Positions 26,648-36,243 of a stretch of DNA of 64,000 bases are shown in pieces; the stretch's first letter is position 1, and the number at the start of each line of letters is the position of its first letter. The stretch is from assembly GCF_002128425.1 (NCBI RefSeq), contig NZ_NESS01000001.1, forward strand, positions 670,149 through 734,148, in the 5' to 3' direction. This stretch comes from Gottfriedia acidiceleris (GTDB lineage Bacteria; Bacillota; Bacilli; Bacillales; Bacillaceae_G). The notes under the pieces were generated by a model. It saw only the letters and a program-made list of their open reading frames with translations. It made no database searches and was not told the origin of the DNA. The position numbers and the translations under genes were made by a program.

Positions 26648-26768
26648 AATTTCTACCTAACCTTTCAATTAAGAATTAATAAAGCGTTTACAAAAGATAG
26701 ATTTAATCATTGCTGTTTTAGTTCCAAATAGAATGGGGATTAACCCCATTCCTTTAATTTAAGAAAGA

Positions 26769-27545
26769 TTAACGCGCTAACCAGCCACCATCAACGGCCA
26801 AAATATGACCATTCATATAGTCAGATGCTCGGCTAGCCAAGAAGACGACTACTCCCATTAAATCGGAAGGATCCGCCCATCTTCCTGCTGGAATACGCGA
26901 AAGAATTTCTTGGTTTCGCTGTTGATCCGCACGAATTGGTGCAGTGTTGGCAGTCTCGATATATCCAGGGGCAATTGCATTTATTTGAATATTATGTATA
27001 CCTAATTCATTGGCAAAAGCTTTCGTTAGACCAGCCACACCATGCTTACTAGCAGTATAAGGTGGGATAAATTTACCACCTTGGAAGCTTAGCATTGACC
27101 CAATATTAATGATTTTTCCTTCCTCCTGCTTCACCATGATCTTAGCAACCTCTTGACTTAAGAAGTAGACCGCATTTAAGTTAATATCCATCACTGCATT
27201 CCAGTCTTCTTCTTGATATTCTAGTAGTGGAGCGCGACGGATTGTTCCGGCATTATTTACAAGAATATCAATCTTTCCATAAACACTTACACACTCATCT
27301 ACGATTCTTAAAATATTCTCTTTTTTAGTTAAATCAGCCTGAAAAAAATGCACCTTACGTCCAGTTTCTTCAATCAGTTCTCTCGTTTCATCCCAGTCGT
27401 TATTATGTGTCACGATAAATAAATCTGCACCTGATTTAGCAAGTGCTACTGCATACCCTTGACCAAGACCGGTATTCCCCCCGGTTACAATTGCTGTTTT
27501 ACCCTCTAAGTTAAAATAATCTAGTGAAAAATCATGTAAACTCAT
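26769..27545 (-). CDS. kduD: 2-dehydro-3-deoxy-D-gluconate 5-dehydrogenase
   Basis: 258 aa short-chain dehydrogenase. NAD-binding TGGNTGLGQGYA near residue 22, NNAG at about 90, catalytic Ser (INIGSMLSF) and YTASKHG, end MNGHILAVDGGWLAR. KduD oxidises 3-deoxy-D-glycero-2,5-hexodiulosonate, the product of KduI, to 2-keto-3-deoxygluconate. GAGGTGTAGG precedes the ATG. Follows kduI by 48 bp. Confidence 0.93.
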   Translation of the reverse strand: MSLHDFSLDYFNLEGKTAIVTGGNTGLGQGYAVALAKSGADLFIVTHNNDWDETRELIEETGRKVHFFQADLTKKENILRIVDECVSVYGKIDILVNNAGTIRRAPLLEYQEEDWNAVMDINLNAVYFLSQEVAKIMVKQEEGKIINIGSMLSFQGGKFIPPYTASKHGVAGLTKAFANELGIHNIQINAIAPGYIETANTAPIRADQQRNQEILSRIPAGRWADPSDLMGVVVFLASRASDYMNGHILAVDGGWLAR

Positions 27546-27593
27546 ATTTCCTACACCTCTTTGTTTGTCTTATGATTCTCTTAATCTATCAAC

Positions 27594-28424
27594 TTATCTT
27601 AGTTGCTCCAACGGTACAGCATCCATATCGTTATAAGTTTTGTTTTCTCCTGCCATTGCCCAAATAAAAGTGTAGTTGCTCGTTGCACTTCCACAATGAA
27701 TTGACCAAGGTGGAGAAATAACAGCTTGCTCATTCTTCATGACTAAATGACGAGTTTCCGTCGGTTCTCCCATTAAATGAAACATTCTAGCATTTTCATC
27801 TAGATCAATATAAAGATAAACTTCAGATCGGCGGTTATGTGTATGAGTTGGCATTGAATTCCAAACGCTACCTTTATTCAATTGCGTTAATCCCATAACA
27901 ACCTGACAACTTTGAATTCCTTCTAGATGAATCATGCGACGAATGACACGGTCATTGGCATTTTCTAGACTACCTAAACGATCTCCTTCAATGCTCTTAA
28001 ACGATACATGTTGAGTTGGATATTCCTTATGTGCTGGCGCTGAATATAAATAATACTTTGCTGGATTTTCTACTGAATCACTTGAAAACAGAAGTTCTTG
28101 CTTTCCAAGTCCGATGTACAAGCAATCTTTATTTTCCATAACATATAACTCGCCATCGACGGTGATTTTACCATTACCACCAACATTAAATATTCCAACT
28201 TCTCTTCGCTCTAAAAAGTAATTTGCCTTGATTTCGTCATATCCTTTTAGCGAAATAGTTTCTTCTTTTGGAGTAATCCCTCCAATAATCGTACGGTCTT
28301 CCATAGAATAGGTAAGCTTAGTTTCTCCTGGTACAAATAATTCTTCAATTAGGTAGTGCTTGCGAAGATCTTCTGTAGTAAATGTTTTAACTTGGTCTGG
28401 GTGTGTTGAGTATCTAATTTCCAC
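27594..28424 (-). CDS. kduI: 5-keto-4-deoxyuronate isomerase
   Basis: 276 aa cupin-type isomerase, normal size. Metal-binding MPTHTHNRRSEVYLYID (two His, one Glu) and PWSIHCGSATSNYTFIWAMA. Converts 5-keto-4-deoxyuronate from unsaturated galacturonides. I choose GTG at 28424 (MEIRYSTHPDQV), 9 bp after AAGGAG; the ATG at 28433 touches that site. First gene of its operon, with a palindromic operator about 50 bp upstream. Confidence 0.95.
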   Translation of the reverse strand: MEIRYSTHPDQVKTFTTEDLRKHYLIEELFVPGETKLTYSMEDRTIIGGITPKEETISLKGYDEIKANYFLERREVGIFNVGGNGKITVDGELYVMENKDCLYIGLGKQELLFSSDSVENPAKYYLYSAPAHKEYPTQHVSFKSIEGDRLGSLENANDRVIRRMIHLEGIQSCQVVMGLTQLNKGSVWNSMPTHTHNRRSEVYLYIDLDENARMFHLMGEPTETRHLVMKNEQAVISPPWSIHCGSATSNYTFIWAMAGENKTYNDMDAVPLEQLR

Positions 28425-28475
28425 AATCGACATCTCCTTATTTTTTGGATTCCATTATTATATTACGTAATCACT

Positions 28476-28492
28476 GTTCCACATTATGGAAC
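28476..28492. promoter_or_regulatory. Operator upstream of kduI, TTCCA-N5-TGGAA
   Basis: GTTCCA-CATTA-TGGAAC is a perfect dyad. It shares core and spacing with 217-233 but differs from the kdgA site at 23722, so a second regulator may act here. Confidence 0.6.
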
Positions 28493-28590
28493 GACGTTTC
28501 ACAATTTAATTATATCGCTTACATTTATTAATTTCTAGTAGTATTTTTTAAAAATTTTTACAATATTATTTCTAAAGTTTTGATAAATAA

Positions 28591-28627
28591 AAAAGGATTG
28601 AGATCTGAGTACTCAGAATTCAATCCT
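28591..28627 (-). terminator. Terminator of acetyltransferase gene
   Basis: AGGATTGA/TCAATCCT outer stem and TCTGAGT/ACTCAGA inner stem, T-rich tail on the minus strand. Confidence 0.85.
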
Positions 28628-28652
28628 ACCGACTATTTATGTACTTTTTCTC

Positions 28653-29129
28653 TTAGCTTAAACGAAACTCCATTTTTCTATTTTTTGTTGCCATTCCAAT
28701 TGATTTATAAAAATGGATTGCATTTTGATTACTCTCCGAAACTCCCAATTCAATACTATCAACGTCCAATTCTTTGGCAAAATCAAAAATAGATTGCATG
28801 AGTATTTTTCCAATTCCCTTTTTCCTACTCGCATCATCAACACATAAACTATTAACCAGTAAGATCTTCCTTGCATTAACAAAGGAGTTTTCAAGTATTT
28901 CTTCCTCTTTCAAAACTGCCACGCCTACTATTCCAGTACCTAGAGTAGCCACTAGGAAATGTTGTTTATCATCTTTTAGCTGTTTATTAAATTCCTCTTC
29001 ACCTACTGGAGTCGAGTTCTCTTTGTATAGGTCTGGTCGTTCCAAAACATGTAAATCGTGAACTTGTCTAAATAATGGTAATAATGACTCGTAATCTTCT
29101 TGTTTGGCATTTCGGATTGAAACCTCCAC
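28653..29129 (-). CDS. GNAT-family acetyltransferase
   Basis: 158 aa. Starts EVSIRNAKQEDYESLLPLF; the acetyl-CoA site is LCVDDASRKKGIGKILMQ near residue 100, followed by LGVSESNQNAIHFYKSIGM. Substrate unknown; the HVLERPDLYKE stretch resembles small-molecule or protein N-acetyltransferases of Bacillus. Stands alone. Confidence 0.9.
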   Translation of the reverse strand: MEVSIRNAKQEDYESLLPLFRQVHDLHVLERPDLYKENSTPVGEEEFNKQLKDDKQHFLVATLGTGIVGVAVLKEEEILENSFVNARKILLVNSLCVDDASRKKGIGKILMQSIFDFAKELDVDSIELGVSESNQNAIHFYKSIGMATKNRKMEFRLS

Positions 29130-29166
29130 GTTTTTTCACCTCTTTATTTATTAAACATTATACTAC

Positions 29167-29616
29167 TTAATCTTCTGGATTTTCTTTAAGAATCCAAGGA
29201 ATATTTGCTTCAAAACTTATTTGTAAGATTGGATTTGGTAAACCTTCTGGCAAAAACTCTAATTCCTCTGAGAAACCAAATATAAAATTCTCTATCTCAA
29301 TTGTATTCATTTTATTAAAGTTTGAATTAGTACATAATTCACCTTCTAGCACTCTTCCAACGAAAAAATAATTACCTAAATATAAACGTCTCGCTTTTAC
29401 CTCAGTAGGTAATTGTGAAAGATGCGCTGGTTTTATTGGATTAATACCTAGTTTCTCGAAAATATCGGTTACAGTAGTCTTAAAATACATAATAGCTTCA
29501 AGATAATTTTTGCAATATAAGCAATTACAGACTTCCATATCTTTATTATAAAATTCTCGTGTTCTATCAATATCGACTTCAATTAACCACTTTCCTATTC
29601 TAATCTGTTGCAGCAT
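29167..29616 (-). CDS. Hypothetical protein with CNCLYC motif, 149 aa
   Basis: MLQQIRIGKWLIEVDIDRTR, then CNCLYCKNY near residue 35, which could bind a metal, then a helix and beta-rich remainder ending EANIPWILKENPED. GGAG sits 6 bp before the chosen ATG, so an ATG four codons upstream is not needed. Family known to me only as uncharacterised in Bacillus relatives. Confidence 0.6.
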   Translation of the reverse strand: MLQQIRIGKWLIEVDIDRTREFYNKDMEVCNCLYCKNYLEAIMYFKTTVTDIFEKLGINPIKPAHLSQLPTEVKARRLYLGNYFFVGRVLEGELCTNSNFNKMNTIEIENFIFGFSEELEFLPEGLPNPILQISFEANIPWILKENPED

Positions 29617-29714
29617 AAAAATCTCCATTCTGTCATACAGCCGTACTTTTGTTATTTATCTTTTCATTAATTCCGCAGTTGCAGTAAGAAAAACAAATAC
29701 ACTCTCATAAATAA

Positions 29715-30062
29715 TTAATTATCCTCAATTATTTCCAATATATTAGCTGCCAACCTTAGTCTTATTGGTTTAATAAAACTTTTCCCTGCTCCCCAACCAA
29801 AATCAAATATTCCTTCTCCATTACCTGAAGAAATGCACTTAACATACGTAACACCGCTAAAGTTATCAATCGTAACTGTCAATGTTGCTGTACTGTCATT
29901 TCTAAAAAAGTATTTTTGAAATACTAGAATTACAATTTCCTTCTCCCCAGCAACTTTATAATCCTGAAAAATCAAATTAGACTTTAATTCTGTGTCATCT
30001 AAAATAATTTGAGATACTTGAACTGGCTTTATATTTACAGTGAATTCTAAGTAATGTTTCAT
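29715..30062 (-). CDS. DUF6054-like protein, 115 aa
   Basis: Conserved-looking core VFQKYFFRNDSTATLTVTID and GNGEGIFDFGWGAGKSF match my memory of the DUF6054 family, whose function is unknown. No signal or membrane segment. It lies between two other uncharacterised genes in the same direction but with gaps of about 100 bp or more. Confidence 0.55.
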   Translation of the reverse strand: MKHYLEFTVNIKPVQVSQIILDDTELKSNLIFQDYKVAGEKEIVILVFQKYFFRNDSTATLTVTIDNFSGVTYVKCISSGNGEGIFDFGWGAGKSFIKPIRLRLAANILEIIEDN

Positions 30063-30270
30063 TAACCTTTATCCTCCTTAAAATGAAATGAGAAAGTGGA
30101 TTTAATTTATTTCATAACAGCTATTAAATCATCCATTGTATGTAGTTTTCTATACTAATTTGTGAAGGTCAATTACTCATAAAACATCATTTAATTTTAA
30201 CAAAAATTCCCTTTAAGTTTCCAAAGCAGATTATCCTATTTAATTGAATTAAATTCCTTTTAACTTAATA

Positions 30271-30316
30271 AAAAAAGTTGACTACACAGTTAATTAATAC
30301 AACTGCGTTAGCCAAC
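30271..30316 (-). terminator. Terminator of DUF3916-like gene
   Basis: GTTGGCTAACGCAGTTG pairs with CAACTGTGTAGTCAAC with small mismatches, then TTTTTT on the minus strand. Confidence 0.75.
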
Positions 30317-30383
30317 CATTATTAAGATATTCACTTCATTTTATTTCAATTTACGCTGATGGGTTTTCTCATTACATCTATTC

Positions 30384-30911
30384 TTACGATAAATCTCCAA
30401 TAAGCCACATCGTTTCATTTTCTCTTGCTTTAATATTACAGTGATACCCCTTTACTTCTAAGTAAGATGGAACATTTATTTGCCATTCTGTTTGTAAGAA
30501 ATTAGGGTCAACAATTGGTATCATTTCTTTTTCGAATCTACCACTATGATAAAGTCCTCGATAGAAATCATCTAATCCCGCTTTAGTATAAAAAATAGAG
30601 ACAATAATATACTCCATATGAGGAAGAAAGAAGGAACACATTATTCGATATTCATTTTCTTTTGCTGTTTTCAGATTATGTAATTTACTAATTGAGTTAA
30701 TAATCTCTTGTAAAAAATCTCTTTTTTTACGTCTAGGAATCAAATCAAAATCACCAATCAGTTCGAACATTCGAAAATTGAAAGCATCGTATCCCTTATA
30801 AGTACTACTTGTTGAACGAGGGGTTGTTAGTTTTTTAGATAGTTCAACTAATTCTTTTTTAAGGTTACGAATTCGTCTTCGTTCACCTCGAAGTTTCTTT
30901 TGTCTTGTCAT
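30384..30911 (-). CDS. DUF3916-like protein, 175 aa
   Basis: A very basic N terminus (MTRQKKLRGERRRIRNLKKE) precedes an alpha/beta domain with YKGYDAFNFRM, IICSFFLPHMEYIIVSIFY-type strands and LQTEWQINVPSYLEVKGYHC near the end. This order matches the uncharacterised DUF3916 family of Bacillus. Function unknown. Confidence 0.6.
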   Translation of the reverse strand: MTRQKKLRGERRRIRNLKKELVELSKKLTTPRSTSSTYKGYDAFNFRMFELIGDFDLIPRRKKRDFLQEIINSISKLHNLKTAKENEYRIMCSFFLPHMEYIIVSIFYTKAGLDDFYRGLYHSGRFEKEMIPIVDPNFLQTEWQINVPSYLEVKGYHCNIKARENETMWLIGDLS

Positions 30912-31089
30912 AAATAAATACCTCGTTCTTTCATCATTTTATAATTCTTCAATATACTCCTTTAATTTTAACTTTTCTTCAAAAGAAACATCAAAGTTAA
31001 TATGAAACTTTGATGTCTGTATAGAACTGGCACAATTTGCCCCAAACTAACAATACACGTTATAAAATCAATTCAGATAATGGGGTTTT

Positions 31090-31818
31090 ATGTTGGAAAG
31101 ATTTTTTCAATTTCATTCAAAATTGGGGCCTTTTCGCCTTTTTTCATTAAATCACCTATTAACAATCGGAATCATTTTGATTCTTGTTGTACTTCTATTT
31201 GTCTTTAGAAAGCAGATACAAGAGTCCAGGAAAAAACGTCTTCTTCGTTTTTCTTTAGCATTTCTCTTATTTGCTAATGAGTCTTTGTTTCATATATGGC
31301 TTGTTTATAAGAATGCTTGGTCGCTTAAAACGGGTTTACCTCTTGAACTTAGTGATATTACAGTTATTTTGGCAATTATAATGCTAGTGACTAATAGCTA
31401 CAGAGTGTTTCAATTCATGTATTTTGCCGGTTTAGCCAGTTCCATTCAAGCCATTTTGACACCTGATCTCGGCCATTATTCGTTTCCGCACTTTCGATAT
31501 TTCGAGTTTTTTGTTTCGCATGGAGGAGTGGTGCTTGCCTGTTTAATTATGGTGGTAGCTAGCAAATATCGACCGACTATACCATCCTTGTGGGTGACCG
31601 TTCTCATAGTTAACCTTTATGCAGCTTGCGTATTTTTCATTAATAAGTCTTTGAAAGCTAACTTCATGTATCTCATGAAAAAGCCCGAAAATGCTTCTCT
31701 ATTAGATTATCTAGGACCGTGGCCATGGTATCTTCTCTCTGCAGAATTGGTGATGATTGTCAGCTTTTATATTTTGTATAGTCCGTTTTGGTTAAAAAGG
31801 AAAATAGAAAAAAAGTAA
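31090..31818 (+). CDS. YwaF/TIGR02206-type membrane protein
   Basis: 242 aa with six to seven helices. Characteristic LPLELSDITVILAIIMLVT, LTPDLGHYSFPHFRYFEFFVSH-type region, and YLGPWPWYLLSAE near the end identify the TIGR02206/YwaF family of integral membrane proteins of unknown role. Monocistronic. Confidence 0.85.
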   Translation: MLERFFQFHSKLGPFRLFSLNHLLTIGIILILVVLLFVFRKQIQESRKKRLLRFSLAFLLFANESLFHIWLVYKNAWSLKTGLPLELSDITVILAIIMLVTNSYRVFQFMYFAGLASSIQAILTPDLGHYSFPHFRYFEFFVSHGGVVLACLIMVVASKYRPTIPSLWVTVLIVNLYAACVFFINKSLKANFMYLMKKPENASLLDYLGPWPWYLLSAELVMIVSFYILYSPFWLKRKIEKK

Positions 31819-31950
31819 TCTGGGATTATTAATTTAAAGGAAAAGCCAATCCCTAATCCAGGAATTGACTTTTTTGTAGTATCTCATTTAATTTAATATA
31901 TTTTTGTACCCATCCATATATATTTATTGAAAATAACTAAAAATAGCTCA

Positions 31951-31980
31951 AAAAAAATCGACTTCTCAGCCGATTTTTTT
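31951..31980 (-). terminator. Terminator
   Basis: AAAAAATCG and CGATTTTTT arms around a 10-base loop, at the stop codon of the leftward reductase gene. Confidence 0.75.
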
Positions 31981-32557
31981 ACGATTTTAAAATATTGTAC
32001 GTAAGACCAATTACACCAGAATTAAATGTTTTGTTTTCGACAAGAGAGAGGTTGCGTTTAGTTTCCGAGACCTTAAATAAAGGTAGACCACTTCCTATAA
32101 TAACTGGTGAAATAGTAATTTTTATTACATCAATTAAATCGAGTTCCATAAGAGAATGTGCAAACCTTGGGCTACCTAAAATAATAATATCTTTACCTGA
32201 CTGTTTTTTTAAGTTTTTAATTTCTTCCTCAATATTTTCTTTTACTAATTTTGAATTATTCCATTCTGCTTTTTCAAGTGTCATAGAAAATACAACCTTT
32301 GATGTCCCTTCAATCCATTTAGCATGTTCAATTTCATGTTCTGATGCTTCAGGGTTAGAAGGTACTGAAGTCCAATAATTTTCCATCATTTGATATGTTC
32401 CTCTTCCCCATAACACTGTGTCTACAGTACTTAAAACTTCTTTAGCATGCTTTTCTAATTCTTCATTGTAAGATACCCATCCAATATCCATTGCACCGTT
32501 TGGTCCTTCTACAAAGCCATCTAAAGAAGAATGTAAAAATAAAATAACTTTTCTCAT
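31979..32557 (-). CDS. Dihydrofolate reductase/RibD C-terminal family protein
   Basis: 192 aa: MRKVILFLHSSLDGFVEGPN at the start, VLWGRGTYQMMENYW near residue 50, IIILGSPRFAHSLMELDLID near 130 and SPVIIGSGLPLF. It has the RibD-C/DHFR-like fold of YyaP/YwjB proteins, NADPH-dependent reductases of unknown substrate. ATG follows AGGAGGATAT closely. Confidence 0.88.
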   Translation of the reverse strand: MRKVILFLHSSLDGFVEGPNGAMDIGWVSYNEELEKHAKEVLSTVDTVLWGRGTYQMMENYWTSVPSNPEASEHEIEHAKWIEGTSKVVFSMTLEKAEWNNSKLVKENIEEEIKNLKKQSGKDIIILGSPRFAHSLMELDLIDVIKITISPVIIGSGLPLFKVSETKRNLSLVENKTFNSGVIGLTYNILKS

Positions 32558-33003
32558 ATATCCTCCTATTTAAGTTAGGGTTGTTTTCTTAATTTTATAT
32601 AAAACAAGGAATTACTACCGATTGTTGCAATCCAAAAAGCCATTTAAATTCCCTCGAAAAAGTTCCAAAGAGAAACACGAATATGTTTATTCTCTTAAAA
32701 CAATATTCTTTTTATGCTTTAAAAAATCCTTTTCTTGCGTCATGGTTAATTATTTCCTTAAACTAAGTAATGCTTTAGTTCATTAAGCTAAAGATGATAC
32801 AACTACTAGTATGATTAAGCGCTATACTAACAATAATTATCGTCAAGACGTTTCCATAATTCTTTTGAGTGAAATCTTTTAATCTAGATAATAGACAAAT
32901 TCCCCTTAACTCTACCAAATTCATTTAAGTGCTTGTTTGAGAAATCTACAAAAATGGCTATCATAACTGCCACTTGAAGCGATCGTTAAATAACACATTA
33001 ATT
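32558..33003. other. Intergenic, no gene seen
   Basis: About 450 bp with no supported frame. A CTTTAG...CTAAAG dyad lies at 32773-32793. Otherwise nothing recognisable. Confidence 0.5.
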
Positions 33004-33792
33004 TTAAATCCACTGCTTACCTTCTTCACGTATAAATTTAATATCATTTTGATAATGGTCAAGATGTCCTTCTTCTATCATGTTTTGAAATGCAATGTCA
33101 CCTTCCATGGCTTTTCTTGAAATTGTTTTGCATAAACCTTTTAAACGTAGAGTTACTATTTCTAATAAATCTTCTTTAATTCCTCCCCCGTAATTTTCAA
33201 AAAACAATCTAATTCGTTGTTTAAGACGATTAGCGTGTTGTGAATCATAATATACTTTCTCGTTTGTTTCAGAAAGATAAAATCTACTTAAAGGAATACA
33301 AGTATAAAGAGTATAAGCAATGTCCCATATTCTAGGACCTGGACCAGCCACATCAAAATCAATAATACCTACAGGTCTTTCATTGTTAAAGATAATGTTG
33401 TAAAATGCAAAGTCATTATGGCATAGTACCTCAAATTGTTTAGGAGTATGATCGATTGGTACCCAGTTATCATCAAATACAAAATCACTTACTGCATCAT
33501 GGTAAAGTCGTAGCATTTTCGCTATTTCAATTAATACGGTATCTGACCACATGTAATCTTTTAATGGATAGTTACCCGCTTCTCCTTCAATAAATGATAA
33601 AATTTCTCTTCCTTTTTCATCTATTCCTAAAATTTTTGGTGCATAATTAAAGCCTTTACTCTCTAAGTGCTTTAATAGCTTATGAACTTTGAGACTATCA
33701 GGCTTTATTTCTCGTCGAACTGTATTTCCAGCACGATAAACTTTGGATACATTCCCTCCAGTTAGCATTTCTTCATTTTCATGATTTGACAT
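33004..33792 (-). CDS. APH-type phosphotransferase
   Basis: 262 aa aminoglycoside-phosphotransferase/choline-kinase fold. It has GGNVSKVYRAGNTVRRE (nucleotide loop), the catalytic Brenner motif LCHNDFAFYNIIFNN and metal-binding GIIDFDVAGPGPRIWDIAY. The substrate may be an antibiotic or a small metabolite; many chromosomal copies in Bacillus are not resistance genes. Confidence 0.9.
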   Translation of the reverse strand: MSNHENEEMLTGGNVSKVYRAGNTVRREIKPDSLKVHKLLKHLESKGFNYAPKILGIDEKGREILSFIEGEAGNYPLKDYMWSDTVLIEIAKMLRLYHDAVSDFVFDDNWVPIDHTPKQFEVLCHNDFAFYNIIFNNERPVGIIDFDVAGPGPRIWDIAYTLYTCIPLSRFYLSETNEKVYYDSQHANRLKQRIRLFFENYGGGIKEDLLEIVTLRLKGLCKTISRKAMEGDIAFQNMIEEGHLDHYQNDIKFIREEGKQWI

Positions 33793-34044
33793 CTAACTAT
33801 CCCTCCTTAACATGGTGTTTGTTATACTATAACTTCTTTAATTAAATAAAAATGTTATTTTCTTTGCTCTCATCGAAATATGACTTCTTCTTTGTCGGAA
33901 ATCAAATTCTATTTATAAATCTTAATGTAAAGTAGTTTTCAATCTTTAAAAATAAATTGTACAATTCTCCTGTTTTTCATTTTCCTTTCATTATTGTGTG
34001 TGATTATAAAATTGTATTTTAAATCAATAGAAAGGAATTCATTT

Positions 34045-35238
34045 ATGGAGACAAAACAAAAGAATATAAATACTCTGCTAAATAAGGTACCAGAAGTTAC
34101 AATCTATTTCTGGATTATCAAAGTTCTATGTACAACTGTTGGGGAAACATTTGCTGATTTCTTAAATTTGAACCTTGGTTTGGGTTTAGGACTTACAACA
34201 ATCCTTATGGGTGTGGCATTTTTTATCTCTTTATTTTTTCAATTCAAGGTTAAGAAATATGTACCAAGTATTTATTGGATCACTGTTGTACTAATAAGTG
34301 TATTCGGAACATTGGTAACTGATAATTTAACTGACGCAATTGGAGTACCTCTTGAAACAAGTACAATTGTATTCTCAGTGCTGCTAGCATTAACGTTTCT
34401 TTTTTGGTTTCTTAGTGAAAAAACACTTTCTATCCATTCAATTTTCACAAGAAAAAGAGAAATATTCTATTGGTTAGCGATTCTTTTCACATTTGCACTA
34501 GGTACAGCTGTTGGGGATTTATATTCTGAGCAACTTGGACTAGGTTATTTTAAAACAGGTGTAACAGTTATTGTGATCATAGCTTGTATATTTTTAGCGT
34601 GGAAGGTTTTAAAACTCGATGGCATGATAGGTTTCTGGATTGCGTACATTCTTACACGTCCACTTGGGGCATCACTAGGAGATTACTTATCTCAGCCAAA
34701 AGTGAATGGTGGTTTAGGTTTAGGAACAACAAGTACAAGTATCATTTTTCTTATCGCAATTTTAGCAATCATTGTTTTTCTTGCTGTTACAAAAATTGAC
34801 ATTTCATTATATATTGAAAAAATAGATGCACAAGCTGCAAACAGAAATAAGAATAATATAATGAAACAAACTATTTTGGCACTGTGTATTTTCTTAACGG
34901 TTGGTATTGGTGGTTATATTAAATTATCATCAAAAGTAGCTTCTACTAAAACAACATTAACTGGTCAATTAACAGATTTTGTAACAATAGAAAATAAAAT
35001 GTTGACTGATATGAACTCAAAAAACTTTATTTTAGCTAAAAAAGATGCTGACAATTTGGAACATCAATGGGATACATCAGAGGCTAAACTTAGAAAAATA
35101 GATAGTACTTCATGGACTAAAATTGATGGTACGATTGACGTTGTATTAGCAGCAGCTCGTACATCAACCCCAGATGCAAATAAATGTAAATCGGCAATTA
35201 ATCATTCTCTTAATGTAATAAACGCTGCGAATAATTAG
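34045..35238 (+). CDS. COG4705-type repeat membrane protein with soluble C-terminal tail
   Basis: 397 aa. Eight helices form four internal repeats, each with a G-x3-D-type helix: TTVGETFADFLN, VFGTLVTDNLTD, ALGTAVGDLYSEQLG and PLGASLGDYLSQP. This is the pattern of COG4705, uncharacterised membrane proteins. After a last helix the final 95 residues are a helical extracytoplasmic domain (NLEHQWDTSEAKLRKIDSTS) that looks like DUF4363. The fusion of the two is unusual to me. Start at 34045 follows AAAGGA; an upstream in-frame ATG lacks a ribosome site. Confidence 0.7.
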   Translation: METKQKNINTLLNKVPEVTIYFWIIKVLCTTVGETFADFLNLNLGLGLGLTTILMGVAFFISLFFQFKVKKYVPSIYWITVVLISVFGTLVTDNLTDAIGVPLETSTIVFSVLLALTFLFWFLSEKTLSIHSIFTRKREIFYWLAILFTFALGTAVGDLYSEQLGLGYFKTGVTVIVIIACIFLAWKVLKLDGMIGFWIAYILTRPLGASLGDYLSQPKVNGGLGLGTTSTSIIFLIAILAIIVFLAVTKIDISLYIEKIDAQAANRNKNNIMKQTILALCIFLTVGIGGYIKLSSKVASTKTTLTGQLTDFVTIENKMLTDMNSKNFILAKKDADNLEHQWDTSEAKLRKIDSTSWTKIDGTIDVVLAAARTSTPDANKCKSAINHSLNVINAANN

Positions 35239-35285
35239 TTTTTTGATCTCACGTTAAAAAGTCGTAATTTAACGTTTTTAAAGTA

Positions 35286-35314
35286 AGAGCATTTCTTGTA
35301 ATGAGAAATGCTCT
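35286..35314 (+). terminator. Terminator
   Basis: AGAGCATTTCT and AGAAATGCTCT perfect arms followed by ATATTTTTG. Confidence 0.9.
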
Positions 35315-35444
35315 ATATTTTTGTCAAAATTAAAAGGATATTTTAATAACAACAATAATATAATAAAAAAACAATACATTTTTATTGTAAATCGATAAAT
35401 TATGTGTTAAATTCATATTGTCTAAAATAAGTGAGGTATTTAAT

Positions 35445-35930
35445 ATGAATGGTAAAAGAGGTTCAACCACTTTCTTAAAGTTAATTATTTTTCTAGTTGG
35501 AATTGCAGTGCTTGCATTATGTATATTTTTGGTACCACGTTTGGCCAATTTCGCATCAAACTTGTATCCAAATATTGCCGCTATGAAATATCTTGTTTTC
35601 ATCGTGATGTATGGAGCTGCTGTGCCTTTTTATATTGCTCTTTATCAGGCTTTCAATCTTTTACGATACATTGACAACAACACAGCGTTCTCCGAATTAT
35701 CCGTAAAGGCGTTAAAGAACATAAAGTATTGTGCGATTACAATCAGTGGCTTGTATGTTTTAGGTATGCCACTCTTTCATTTTATCGCGAGGAATGTTGA
35801 CCCTCCTATTGGATTTTTGGTACTAATCATCATCTTTGCTTCGCTGGTTATCGCTGTTTTTGCTGCTATCCTCCAACAGCTTCTACAAGAAGCAATTAAC
35901 ATAAAATCTGAAAATGATTTGACGGTCTGA
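35445..35930 (+). CDS. DUF2975 family membrane protein
   Basis: 161 aa, four helices (about 12-34, 48-68, 92-115, 122-145). TTFLKLIIFLVGIAVLALCI at the start and LLRYIDNNTAFSELSVKAL near residue 75 are typical of DUF2975. ATG at 35445 is preceded by GAGG; a TTG at 35418 is in frame but unsupported. It is followed immediately by a YozG-like repressor, a conserved pairing in Firmicutes. Confidence 0.85.
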   Translation: MNGKRGSTTFLKLIIFLVGIAVLALCIFLVPRLANFASNLYPNIAAMKYLVFIVMYGAAVPFYIALYQAFNLLRYIDNNTAFSELSVKALKNIKYCAITISGLYVLGMPLFHFIARNVDPPIGFLVLIIIFASLVIAVFAAILQQLLQEAINIKSENDLTV

Positions 35931-35940
35931 GGTGGATGGT

Positions 35941-36159
35941 ATGGCAATTATTATTAATATTGATGTAATGTTAGCAAAACGAAAAATGAGCGTAACGGAG
36001 CTTTCAGAGAGGGTTGGAATTACGATGGCGAATCTTTCCATACTGAAAAATGGTAAAGCAAAGGCTGTTCGTTTTTCAACGTTAGAAGCGATCTGTAAGA
36101 CTTTGGATTGTCAGCCAGGTGATATTTTGGAGTACAAAATCGACGAGGACACTCAATAA
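35941..36159 (+). CDS. YozG-like HTH regulator
   Basis: 72 aa: MAIIINIDVMLAKRKMSVTE, the HTH ELSERVGITMANLSILKNG, and LEAICKTLDCQPGDILEY, i.e. the compact Cro/CI-type domain of YozG. GAGGTGG lies 5 bp before ATG 35941; a GTG at 35932 overlaps that site. It likely controls the DUF2975 gene just upstream. Confidence 0.92.
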   Translation: MAIIINIDVMLAKRKMSVTELSERVGITMANLSILKNGKAKAVRFSTLEAICKTLDCQPGDILEYKIDEDTQ

Positions 36160-36206
36160 TAAAAACAGAAAACAATTTTTAATTTACGGGAATCGATCGA
36201 GAATTT

Positions 36207-36232
36207 AAGGGATAGCTTAATTGCTATCCCTT
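36207..36232 (+). terminator. Terminator
   Basis: AAGGGATAGC and GCTATCCCTT perfect arms, then CTGTTTTA. Confidence 0.9.
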
Positions 36233-36243
36233 CTGTTTTAATG

